This document shows positions 1 to 10,243 of a DNA stretch of 64,000 nucleotides, piece by piece. Within the stretch, counting starts at the first letter, position 1, and every line of letters begins with the position of its first letter. Below the pieces are notes generated by a model that worked only from the letters and a program-made list of their open reading frames with translations, was not told the origin of the DNA and did no database searches. The DNA lies in the NCBI GenBank assembly GCA_023212725.1, contig JALBYF010000002.1, forward strand, positions 434,001 to 498,000, in the 5' to 3' direction. This DNA is from Tranzscheliella williamsii (taxonomy: Eukaryota > Basidiomycota > Ustilaginomycetes > Ustilaginales > Ustilaginaceae). The position numbers and the translations under genes are program-made.

Positions 1-2
1 AT

Positions 3-1505
3 CCTTGCCAGGACTATCTCGAGACGGCGGTACAGACCGTGTGGGATCTTCATCAATCCGAGCAGCCTGGGCGCGGATATGTCGGGCTCGGCGCCATTGT
101 GGTCTGTCTCCCCACACAGGAGGACGTCACTTCTGCTGCTCAATCTCTTAGCGATCGCCAGTCCGACACCCTCTATGCCTCTTCATCGTCCTTCGCTGCT
201 CAGGCACGCATGTCGGTGCTTCCTCTGCATCCAAAGTCCTCAGTAGAAGAACAGCAAGCCGTGCTGCACCCAGCCGGGTCTGCCGAGAGGAAGGTAATAG
301 TCGCCGCGACGTCCTCGCCCGAGCACATTGGCCTGCTTTCCAGTGTCGATATCAGCTATGTTGTGGATAGCGGACTGATCAAGCTCAAGTCGTACAATGC
401 AGGCACTGGCGCCGAATTGTCTTCCATTCTTGCGGCCTCCAGAGCTACCGCGAACAGGCGCAGCGCGCTGGCAGACCGCCTCCCGCGTGGCAGGTGCTTG
501 CGTCTCTACACGGAGGACTTCGTCCGCGACCAAATGAAACCAGCAACGCTTCCCGAGCTGGCGCGGTCCGATCTTACAGACGCTGTGCTGCTTCTCAAAG
601 CGCTTGGTGTGGACAATCTTGTCAAGTTCGAGTATTTACCGCCAGCCCCACCGCCAGAGCACCTGGCATACGCTCTGCAGAACCTTGTTGCTATTGCGGC
701 TGTGGACGAGTATGCGCGCCTCACCGACCTGGGCGGGATAATGGCAGAGCTTCCGCTTCCGGCGCACCTGGGCCGGATGCTGCTGTGCGGCGCGCAGCCG
801 CGGCGGGCGTCAGGCGCGGGCTGGGTCGGAGGATGTGCGTCCGAGATGCTCACCATCATCGCCATGATGCAGGTGACCACGCCGTTCTACGCGCCCTCCA
901 CGCCGCAGACGCAGCTGTCGATGCGCAGCTTCGCGGCGCAGGAGGGCGATCTGCTGAGCCTGCTGAATGTATACCTTGCCTTCTGCGACCCGACGCGCGG
1001 CAAGCGCTCCGCTAAGTGGTGCAGCCGGCATCGGCTCAACTTCCAGACGCTCAGCCGCGCCGTGTCGATCCGGCGCCAGCTGGAGCGCTTCCTGCTCCGC
1101 TTCGCACGCACGCATCCCGCGCTCCACATTGATGGCCAGCGCAGCGCACTCGCCGCCCCCGACGCCGACCCTGTCGACACCATCACCCGCACGCTCGCCA
1201 CCGGTCTCTTCCGCAACCTCGCACAGTACGACCCCGTCCGCATGGCCTACACCACCCTCCACGGCACCATCGCCTCCGTACACCCCTCCTCCGTCCTCTT
1301 TAACCGCAAGCCCGATGGCGCCCGCTCCTGGGTTCTCTACGCAGACCAGATCGATATCGGCCCGCCGTCCCACTCCGCCTCCTCCGCCCCCACCACAGCC
1401 CTACGCGATCTGACCGTGCTCGACAGCCTCGACATCGTCGCCGACAGCGTCCCCGGCTACTACGACCTGCATCATGCACACCACATGGCTATCCCGTCTT
1501 CTTAA
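3..1505 (+). CDS. DHX35-like DEAH-box RNA helicase, C-terminal part (5' end outside window)
   Basis: The frame is open from the first bases of the window, so the gene starts upstream; about 500 residues are visible. They correspond to the end of RecA2, then winged helix/ratchet (HA2) and OB-fold regions of DEAH helicases. Phrases such as LLKALGVDNLVKFEYLPPAP and LTDLGGIMAELPLPAHLGRM follow human DHX35 most closely, as does KWCSRHRLNFQTL further on. DHX35 is a spliceosome-associated DEAH protein. The oddity is that the motif V region (around 300-330) and motif VI region (around 453-495, RRSALADR where QRxGRxGR is expected) have lost their signature residues although the frame is intact. The protein may therefore not hydrolyse ATP in the usual way. 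It is convergent with the calpain gene, with only 51 bp between the stop codons. Confidence 0.85.
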   Translation, partial: PCQDYLETAVQTVWDLHQSEQPGRGYVGLGAIVVCLPTQEDVTSAAQSLSDRQSDTLYASSSSFAAQARMSVLPLHPKSSVEEQQAVLHPAGSAERKVIVAATSSPEHIGLLSSVDISYVVDSGLIKLKSYNAGTGAELSSILAASRATANRRSALADRLPRGRCLRLYTEDFVRDQMKPATLPELARSDLTDAVLLLKALGVDNLVKFEYLPPAPPPEHLAYALQNLVAIAAVDEYARLTDLGGIMAELPLPAHLGRMLLCGAQPRRASGAGWVGGCASEMLTIIAMMQVTTPFYAPSTPQTQLSMRSFAAQEGDLLSLLNVYLAFCDPTRGKRSAKWCSRHRLNFQTLSRAVSIRRQLERFLLRFARTHPALHIDGQRSALAAPDADPVDTITRTLATGLFRNLAQYDPVRMAYTTLHGTIASVHPSSVLFNRKPDGARSWVLYADQIDIGPPSHSASSAPTTALRDLTVLDSLDIVADSVPGYYDLHHAHHMAIPSS

Positions 1506-1556
1506 GACAACCGCTTGTTCGCCCGATGTAATGCTATCGCTGATTTCAAGGGTGGG

Positions 1557-4500
1557 TCATGATGCGTCCAGCGGCGTAATGTCGACGCGCGCATCGGTGT
1601 AGACATCGACGGTAAAGGGGAGGTCGGCATCGCCGCGCTGGAGGTGTGCGTAGGTGGAGGCGATGAGGCGGTAGGAGCCTGGCTCGAGGTGGGTGTGGTC
1701 GATGGCGGCGCCGCAGGGGAGGTCGGTGTAGGTGCCGGAGCTTGTGACTTCGGGGCCGAGGGCGGTTGGGGTGGGGAGGGGTGGGTCCGGTTCGCGGAAG
1801 AGGGCAAGGTTGAGATAGGGGCGGGCGGCAGGGGTGCGCGAGGGGGTTGTGGCGGCGAGTCTGAGGCGGGCGAGGAAGGCGGTGCGGGCGGGGTGGTGGA
1901 CGGTGACGAGCCAGGAGGGATTTCGTGGGTAGGCGGGGTGGCTGGGGGAGCCGAATGCGTTGATTGCGGGCTGCCAGGCGGCGGCGAGCGGGCGGTGGAA
2001 CATGCCGGCGCCCTCGTGCGCGATGGCGTGCAGGGCGACGGGAGCGTCCGCCTCGACGCGCAGCCGGAACGTCGCCTCGACCCCCGCATCGAACGACGAT
2101 ACCACCAGCGTATACGTCCCCCCCCGCACCCCCCGCCCGAAACCCCGTGCATTGCCGCTCGAACACACCGCCAGCCCGTGGTGGTACGCCCCAGAACTGA
2201 GCACCACATCCCCCTCGTGCAGGTGCGTCACCCGCCCCGCCCCCGCCCCCGTTCCCGTCCGCGCCGGCGCGTACGCAACCACCACCTGCACCGGCACATG
2301 TTTGCCCGTCTCCACCACCACCTGCATCGCCACTCCCTCCGCCTCCCCCCGAGCCCCAGCCGCCACCGTAAGCCGCCACTGCGGATTGTTCATGAACGTC
2401 GAGTGCGTCACATTTCCTCCCGCCGAACGCGCGGTCCACGCGCCACTCACCGTCTCACTGTACGGAAGCCGCTGCCGGACCTCGGTCAGCGTCATCGGGT
2501 ATGGCGAGAAGACCGAAAGCGTGTAGTTGACGTCCGGCTGATCGTCCGTCGTGGAGGCCAGCGCAGACGCGCCTTTCGAGCGCTCCGTATGGCGGCTTAC
2601 CACCACCGTGTAGTCCTTGGAGACTGTGCCCGTGGGGTCCGCCTCTGCGCGGCCGCGGGGCATCGTCGGCGCGAAGCGGGCCAGCGTGTGCGTGCCGTCA
2701 ACGTAGGCGCCCATCCGCTTTGCTTTCGTCGCGCCATGTGTCGCCCGTCCAGAAACGTACTGCTGCTGATGCCGGCCCGCTGGACCCGGGCGGGCTGCAC
2801 TGCTGTCGATCGCCGCCGTCTCTTGTTCGAACATGTGCACAGCGATGTACTCGGTGGTCCGTTGCGGATCCTGCGCGCGGCCCACGCGCGACGTGTGAGT
2901 GATATGGCGCGCCAACAGCAGCCATACCTCCTGCGGCGCTTCGTCCGACTGCAGGGTGTGCAGCGACAGGGAGAGCCGGAACTGGGTATTTTGCTGGCCA
3001 AGGCTCCCGGCGACCGCCAGCGAGCCGACCGGCGGAGAGGACGTGGAAGCAACACGTGCGGATGGCGCCGGCTCTCCTTTCCACGACGAGTGAACCGTCA
3101 GCCGGTGTGCAAACAGCGCAGGGTCCCAGTTCAGATAGATCGAGTCAAAGTGGCTGCAGAGATCGTCCCACGTCACAGTGAAGGTGGTTGAGCTGTCGTC
3201 CTCGCTTGCACTCGCGGCACGGTCGTGGAGCGAGAGGCCGCCGAGGCCACCGTCCAGCGAGGCTCCGCCCCCTTCTTTCCCATACACCTCGGCCTCTTCG
3301 TCCCGGCTTATGGCGATAGCCGGCCGCTTGCTGCTGGCGATCCTCCACGGATTCATCAGCCTGACATACCTGTGGCTGCCTTTCTCAAAGACGCCGAGGA
3401 CAGCGTAATCATGGCTAGGCACAAGGCCCGATGCTGTCTCCTCATACGCTGCTGCCACGCTTGCTTCGTCCCTTTCGCCTTGATGCATCCGATCAGTTCC
3501 TCGTGATTTAGAGGCGGGTGTTGCCGCAGGCTCCAGAAGCCTGCCTGTGCCGACTGTCATGAGGCACTCGCCTCGCGCCCACGCCTTGGCGACCCTCTCC
3601 CAACACTTCTCACGCTGGAATCCGGCATGGCGGCAGAAGACGTGCTCGGGGACCCAGCCGGTCAAGGCATGCAGATCGACACTGCTGTTGGAGCCGACAA
3701 AGTCGTAGCCGCCCATGACCTTCAAGTAGGCCTTCTCGATGAGCGCGGGCCACGTAGCCTGGCCAGTGCGTGAGGTGGCGCACATCAGCCGGCTCGCATT
3801 TGAGCCCGCTGCCGATGACGTGCCAGGATAGCAGGGAATCTGGTCGTCGATCGTCACACAGCGCGGTACACCATTGACGTTCAACCTGACTAGGTACCGC
3901 CCGTCGTGACTCTGCCTCGTCTGTCCGGTGACCGGGACCTTAGGGTACAGAGACGAGCTCGCCAGGGAGCTGCCAAAGAGCCGGTCATGTTCGGCGGCCA
4001 CCTCCAGCGCAGCAACGAAGGAGCAGTCCGTGACTACGTCCTGGACGATGTCGCTGCCTCGGAGAGACACCCCCCATCCGCGCTCGTCCGCGCCCTCGAT
4101 CTCGCTAACACGTGTATAGAGGGCCGACTTGCGTACCTGAACAGGGGCAAGTGGAGGCTCTCCGTCTGGATCCTGGAACAACGAAGATGCTTCTCCGGGC
4201 GTGCGTGACTGTGTTGCGTGTCCTGAAGGTACTGCAGGTTGGGCTCCGGCGGAGAGGTGTTGGGCCAGCTGGTCGTGTTGGGCGGACCAAGAAGGGAAGC
4301 GAAGCCCGTTGATCAAGGAGGAACGGACGAGGATCGTCGACTGTTCTTCCGCACTGAGGCTGTCTCGCTCGACGGGTCGGATGTTCTTATTGGACGCTTT
4401 GATCTTCTCCGCCCTGGCCATGACCTTGAGTGCGAGCTGCTTGAGTCTGTCTCTCGATGCTGGCGCGGAGGGTGCATCAGCCAGCTCAACGACAGCGCTC

Positions 4501-4700
4501 GCGGACGTCCCCACGGAGGCACTAGCGGTACGGTCACGGAGAGGCGCATTGTTGAGTAGCCAAAGGTACAGCTGTCCAGCGCGCAGATAGAGCTCGAAAG
4601 CCTGCGAGTAGTTGCGCGCCAGCTCAGCCTTGGTGGCGCGCGAGGCGTGGTCGTGCGCCTCGCGCAGCTTGCCCTCCCACACCGAGCGAGTCACGCTCAT
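1557..4700 (-). CDS. palB: PalB/Rim13-type calpain-like cysteine protease of the ambient-pH pathway
   Basis: Single exon, 1047 aa, starting at the ATG at 4700. An N-terminal MIT-like helical region (about residues 1-75, ELARNYSQAFELYLRAGQLY) precedes a calpain protease core. The catalytic triad is visible as Cys226 (DCSFVAAL), His430 (PSHDYAVLG) and Asn450 (MNPWR). The C-terminal half holds the beta-rich PalB domains. In fungi PalB/Rim13 is recruited to ESCRT-III through the MIT region and cleaves the PacC/Rim101 transcription factor in response to alkaline pH. The protein is longer than the usual 800-900 residues because of low-complexity insertions around residues 150-200 and between His430 and the beta domains. 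Identification is firm; pathway role is by family. Confidence 0.9.
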   Translation of the reverse strand: MSVTRSVWEGKLREAHDHASRATKAELARNYSQAFELYLRAGQLYLWLLNNAPLRDRTASASVGTSASAVVELADAPSAPASRDRLKQLALKVMARAEKIKASNKNIRPVERDSLSAEEQSTILVRSSLINGLRFPSWSAQHDQLAQHLSAGAQPAVPSGHATQSRTPGEASSLFQDPDGEPPLAPVQVRKSALYTRVSEIEGADERGWGVSLRGSDIVQDVVTDCSFVAALEVAAEHDRLFGSSLASSSLYPKVPVTGQTRQSHDGRYLVRLNVNGVPRCVTIDDQIPCYPGTSSAAGSNASRLMCATSRTGQATWPALIEKAYLKVMGGYDFVGSNSSVDLHALTGWVPEHVFCRHAGFQREKCWERVAKAWARGECLMTVGTGRLLEPAATPASKSRGTDRMHQGERDEASVAAAYEETASGLVPSHDYAVLGVFEKGSHRYVRLMNPWRIASSKRPAIAISRDEEAEVYGKEGGGASLDGGLGGLSLHDRAASASEDDSSTTFTVTWDDLCSHFDSIYLNWDPALFAHRLTVHSSWKGEPAPSARVASTSSPPVGSLAVAGSLGQQNTQFRLSLSLHTLQSDEAPQEVWLLLARHITHTSRVGRAQDPQRTTEYIAVHMFEQETAAIDSSAARPGPAGRHQQQYVSGRATHGATKAKRMGAYVDGTHTLARFAPTMPRGRAEADPTGTVSKDYTVVVSRHTERSKGASALASTTDDQPDVNYTLSVFSPYPMTLTEVRQRLPYSETVSGAWTARSAGGNVTHSTFMNNPQWRLTVAAGARGEAEGVAMQVVVETGKHVPVQVVVAYAPARTGTGAGAGRVTHLHEGDVVLSSGAYHHGLAVCSSGNARGFGRGVRGGTYTLVVSSFDAGVEATFRLRVEADAPVALHAIAHEGAGMFHRPLAAAWQPAINAFGSPSHPAYPRNPSWLVTVHHPARTAFLARLRLAATTPSRTPAARPYLNLALFREPDPPLPTPTALGPEVTSSGTYTDLPCGAAIDHTHLEPGSYRLIASTYAHLQRGDADLPFTVDVYTDARVDITPLDAS

Positions 4701-5117
4701 CGTGCCCAGTGCACGCCGCTATGCTTCGCGCTGGCACGCCCGCCTGGCGGACCTATCTGTATTGCGGGTGCAAGCAGAATACGGTGTGTGATGGTGAGAC
4801 TGGACCCGCGACAAGCGTTGAGTATCCAACAAGCAAACAGCCTGGCCAATCGTGAATGCACCTTCCGCCCGGCCACTTCTTCATGGAATCTCCCATCATC
4901 GGCCAATTTCACCTCACTTTTCACACCAGCATGAATATGAGTTGGTGCATCCTGGCCGCGCGGAGGTTGGCCGCGCGGCAGCTGGAGACCAAATCTTCTC
5001 TTTGCGTTCGGGCAAATCAGACTGGTGACTAGGAGATACTCAGAGCTGTTCATTATCTGTGCAGGCGGCAGCTACTCTGTCAAAGGAAAGCGCAACAGAG
5101 GCGCAGGGACTGAACGA
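4701..5117. other. intergenic, calpain promoter / kinase 3' flank
   Basis: Both neighbours are on the minus strand, so this holds the promoter and leader of the calpain gene and the 3' flank of the Prp4 gene. I see no coding region, RNA gene or clear control element. Confidence 0.6.
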
Positions 5118-7142
5118 CTAGGAGTTGGCCAGGAACGCATGTGCTAGTGCATCGGTGGGCGTGATTCTTTTCGCAGGGTCCAATTCCAGACATCGCGAGA
5201 GGAAGTCGATGAAGGTGTTCATCGTCTTGAGCTCGCTAGCTTTAAGCTCCTTTGCCGCAGTGCCAGGGAGCAGTCTCGCCTTGAGGTCGGCGCTCGGCTT
5301 CTGCAAGACGACCCGTCGTATCACATTGTGGCCTGTGCTCTTGTCCAGCTCTGTCGAGAGGAAGGTGCTGGTCTCGTCGAAATGCTGTTCGCCGAACTGG
5401 CTCTTGCGTACCTGTCTAGTCGTGAAGCGCCCACGCAGCTCCTGCATCAACAACAGCATGTGATTGTTGGTACGCCCAGGGAAGAGAATCTTGCCCGTAG
5501 CGAGCTCGTACAGGGTACAGCCGACAGACCATACATCGATTGCACAGTCATAAGCCTGGCCTAAAATGATTTCGGGAGCTCGGTAGAAGCGCGAGACAAG
5601 GTAAGGCGTGATCTCCATCTCGCTCGTGCTGGACGCCGAACCAAGGTCGCAGAGCTTCAAAAGCGTCTTATTCTCATTGACGAGGATGTTGTCCGGCTTT
5701 ATATCGGCGTGCATAACATCATTCTTCCGGAGATGCAGCAGCGATAGAAAGAGCTGATGGGCATAGGTACGTACAGCTTGCATGTTGAGTCCCACGTCTT
5801 TGCCAAAACGTCGCACCACGTCTCGAAGATTCATGCTCAGGTTTTCGAACACCATACACAGATGGCCCTTGTAATCGAAGTGCCGTTCCAGACGTACAAT
5901 GTGCTTCTTGTCTTCCGGGTCCGCTTCGTTGAGCTTGCGCAAAATGCCGATCTCCTTTAGCCCTGCCGTGTACATCGTCTGCTGCACACGGATGATCTTG
6001 ATCGCCACTTCTTTCTCTTTGTTCTGCAGGTCGCGCGCCCTGACCACCGAAGCGAACATGCCCTTACCCAGGTTGGCAAAGATCTGATAACGACCTTCCA
6101 ATGTCTCGCCGAGGATGATGCGAAGGTATCCGTCGCCATCATCCCAGTTGCTAGCCAGAGTCTTCTCTGACGTAGAAGTTGCGGCTGATGTGGTTGCGGT
6201 GCCCTGCTTCTTGGCTACTCGGACCTTCTTCTTAGTCTTGGTCAGAGCAGAGTCCTTCTCGTCCAAAGCAAACATGTCAAACTCTTCCTCGTCATCTGTT
6301 ACCTCAATCTCTTCGTACTCTTCGTCCCCCACTGCCTCTTCAACCGCAGCAAGCTGAACGGGGCCCATGGCGCCGGTTACGCCATGGCCTTCCTGCTTTC
6401 TACGTCCGAAGCGAGCTAGCTCTTCGACCCGGTCGGCATCAGCGTTGTACTCCGCAGCCGAGACCTCATCGCTCCCACGACCCACTTCGACTATCGCTGA
6501 TGGCTTGACTCGCAAATCGTCCGATGTTTTTGACAGTGCGAAAGCATTTTCTGCTTCCGCTGGACCGGAAGAAGAAGTGGGTAGTCGTGTGGCTGCATCA
6601 ACGTCCGCGCCACTATCAGCCATGGTCTGGGGACTGACAGCACTCGAGGAGGCTACGGATATTGTAGGAGCGCCCGAGCTGGCGGGAGACGCAGACTCGC
6701 GGTACCTTTCCATGATAGCTTGGCGTCGCTTCCGGCTTTCTTCTAAGATTTTGGCAGTCTTGTCTTCCTCGCTCATATCAAGTTCGTAGTCGAGATCGGC
6801 TGCCTTCGTGGTCGAGTCGGTATCCCTGTAACGAGCAAACGTTATATCGTCAGATCGTGAGAAGACGCAAGGGTGGTAGATTTCATTACCTGGGACTGGC
6901 TTTGTGCCGATCCCATGGGGCACATACCTTCCAGACACTTCCTGCTGCTCCGAAAAGCTGGCGCCGGCGTCTGACTTCTTTACGGATGATGCATGGCTGA
7001 TAGATCTTGAGGCGTTGTCGGCGCGCGGGTGCGGGCCTGTGACGTCGTACTTGGATCTTTTCCGGGCCTGAGCATCATATGTCGGCAAAGACGGCGGATG
7101 GTGGCCCCGTTTGGTGAATTCATATCCGCGGTCTGAGTCCAT
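5118..7142 (-). CDS. prp4: Prp4-type dual-specificity splicing kinase
   Basis: Two exons: 6928-7142 and 5118-6825, 640 aa. The 102-nt intron 6826-6927 has donor GTATGT, a CTGAC branch and acceptor TTACAG. The open frame continues upstream to a TTG at 7223, but the first ATG is at 7142 and I use it. The N-terminal ~300 residues are charged and Ser-rich. The kinase domain follows with glycine loop GKGMFASV, VAIKII lysine, catalytic HADIKPDN, CDLGSA in place of DFG, and the diagnostic activation segment PYLVSRFYRAPEI shared with S. pombe Prp4 and human PRPF4B. The family phosphorylates Prp1/Prp6 to activate pre-B spliceosomes. The intron is stop-free and in frame, so retention would insert 34 residues. 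Confidence 0.92.
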   Translation of the reverse strand: MDSDRGYEFTKRGHHPPSLPTYDAQARKRSKYDVTGPHPRADNASRSISHASSVKKSDAGASFSEQQEVSGRYVPHGIGTKPVPGNEIYHPCVFSRSDDITFARYRDTDSTTKAADLDYELDMSEEDKTAKILEESRKRRQAIMERYRESASPASSGAPTISVASSSAVSPQTMADSGADVDAATRLPTSSSGPAEAENAFALSKTSDDLRVKPSAIVEVGRGSDEVSAAEYNADADRVEELARFGRRKQEGHGVTGAMGPVQLAAVEEAVGDEEYEEIEVTDDEEEFDMFALDEKDSALTKTKKKVRVAKKQGTATTSAATSTSEKTLASNWDDGDGYLRIILGETLEGRYQIFANLGKGMFASVVRARDLQNKEKEVAIKIIRVQQTMYTAGLKEIGILRKLNEADPEDKKHIVRLERHFDYKGHLCMVFENLSMNLRDVVRRFGKDVGLNMQAVRTYAHQLFLSLLHLRKNDVMHADIKPDNILVNENKTLLKLCDLGSASSTSEMEITPYLVSRFYRAPEIILGQAYDCAIDVWSVGCTLYELATGKILFPGRTNNHMLLLMQELRGRFTTRQVRKSQFGEQHFDETSTFLSTELDKSTGHNVIRRVVLQKPSADLKARLLPGTAAKELKASELKTMNTFIDFLSRCLELDPAKRITPTDALAHAFLANS
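6826..6927 (-). other. stop-free in-frame intron of prp4
   Basis: 102 nt, donor GTATGTG at 6927, CTGAC branch, acceptor TTACAG ending at 6826. A weaker GT (GTAATG at 6889) would give a 64-nt intron that breaks the frame, so the outer donor is preferred. Confidence 0.75.
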
Positions 7143-8252
7143 CACAGCAGTACAAGAGCAGTACGCCAATGGAAGGTTCGTAAGGAAGAATATGCGAGCG
7201 GTTTCAGCACGTGAGGCGGACAAAAGCGGAAGAGAGGAAGAGTGTCAGTGGCTGGGTTCTAGGTCGCAGCAGGATGCCTCGAAATACTAGTCGTAGAGCC
7301 GACCAGACAATCACTGTCTGCCGGTCCAGGACAGTATGCCGTCGGAGAGCCGTACTGTGAACAGAAGGGAGCCAAGCTCGCCTAAACCTAGCCTAGGCTG
7401 CCGTGTTTGTCGCCTGCGATGGTATAAGAGCTGTAGGTTGCCGACGATGTCGCAATGCTTTGAAAGTTTACTGAGCTGCCTGCCACGCTCGCCCAGACGG
7501 GATCACAAGGACCAGAGTGTGGATCTGATCTCGTGCGAGCCGCTTCAGATATCCTCGCTGCGAGGCGAGTTAACCTCGACACTTGCAGTCGCCGATACGC
7601 CAGGGGTAGCAACAAAATGTGTGTCCCTTGATTGACAGATGCCAAAACGAAGGGAATCGATAAAGCAACGCCGAGTAGATGGTAAGGGTTATGGGATCAA
7701 CGACGATGCCATCTACATAGATGCCTCCACCCTCGTATTCATCGATACAAAATGCGAATCTAACATGCTCGGAATCTTCTCTGTGTTGCTAGAACATACA
7801 CCTTGCACGTAGCTGAGCGTAGAAAAGCCGAATTCGGTTGCATATCGATGGGATCGAACTTGGATTCGGCCTTGGAATTCCCATCCTCGGACGAATAGCG
7901 CTGAGCCTCGAGGCTGTGAAGTCACATTTCAATGTTGAAGCCTAGAAGCTAAAATACTCTCGCCGGCTGGCCCCGCCTCATTAGCCTGTCAAATCCGAAA
8001 TCATCAAATTCGAAACCCTATATTAGGAAATCAACTGGGGACGGCGACTTTATCGGCTGAAGCCACAAAGGGTGCGATGCGATGTGACTGCTCAGGTGCG
8101 CAATTGTGATAACGTGAAGTGGTGCAATCATGATGTGAATGGATAGGCAGACTCAGCCACGCATGTCTCCACCTAATCAAGGTCGGGTAGTTCAGTGCGG
8201 CACCCTGACTGCGCTCCCCGCCCTTGGCCCACGCGTAGCCACGGCCGCCGCC
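7143..8252. other. intergenic, divergent prp4 and polyubiquitin promoters
   Basis: About 1.1 kb between divergently transcribed genes. Only short, unconvincing frames are present. It must hold the promoters of both; apart from the TATA element at 8253 I recognise no defined site. Confidence 0.6.
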
Positions 8253-8260
8253 TATATAAT
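8253..8260 (+). promoter_or_regulatory. TATA box of the polyubiquitin gene
   Basis: TATATAAT lies about 135 bp upstream of the leader-intron donor and at a sensible distance from a transcript start near 8285, in a gene class that is strongly transcribed and stress-inducible. Confidence 0.6.
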
Positions 8261-8395
8261 CATTTAGCCCCCTCTCAAGCTTGCCGTTCCGCCTCCCACC
8301 AAACCCCATCCACGCTGACTCCTCATCACCATCACCAGCGTCAGTATCATCACACACCGCTTGCATCCTTCCCGTCTTTGCAGACACCGATCCCA

Positions 8396-9941
<1,546 letters not shown>

Positions 9942-10243
9942 CCGCTCAGCCCTTGATGCTGTCTGTTCGCTCGCCTCGGCACGTGCGCTCATGATCCCCA
10001 CCACACTGCCGCACATCACATACCACTATGATCCGTTGAATGCCACTTTGATTCCCTATGCGTGACTCGCAGTCCGGATTGCGGGTTCACCTTACATTGT
10101 GTGGCTGCGTGACCTGACGACTTGTGTGCTGTTTGTTCATCGGAAGTTTGTGTTATGTGCGCGCAAAGTAGATCGGTGTCTCTATTGTAAAGAGGGGAAG
10201 GTGCGGCGGGACAGGGGTGGTGGGAGGCGATGGTTGCGTGAGG
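9942..10243. other. short convergent intergenic region, ubiquitin / dynein 3' ends
   Basis: 302 bp between two stop codons. It contains both 3' UTRs. There is no sign of the missing C-terminal half of dynein here. Confidence 0.7.

Noticed and set aside
1644..3191. 515-codon plus-strand frame opposite the calpain
   Set aside because: Antisense to the conserved PalB C-terminal region; composition typical of GC-skew artefacts.
6826..6889. 64-nt alternative intron in prp4
   Set aside because: Weaker donor (GTAATG) and it breaks the reading frame; the 102-nt version keeps it.
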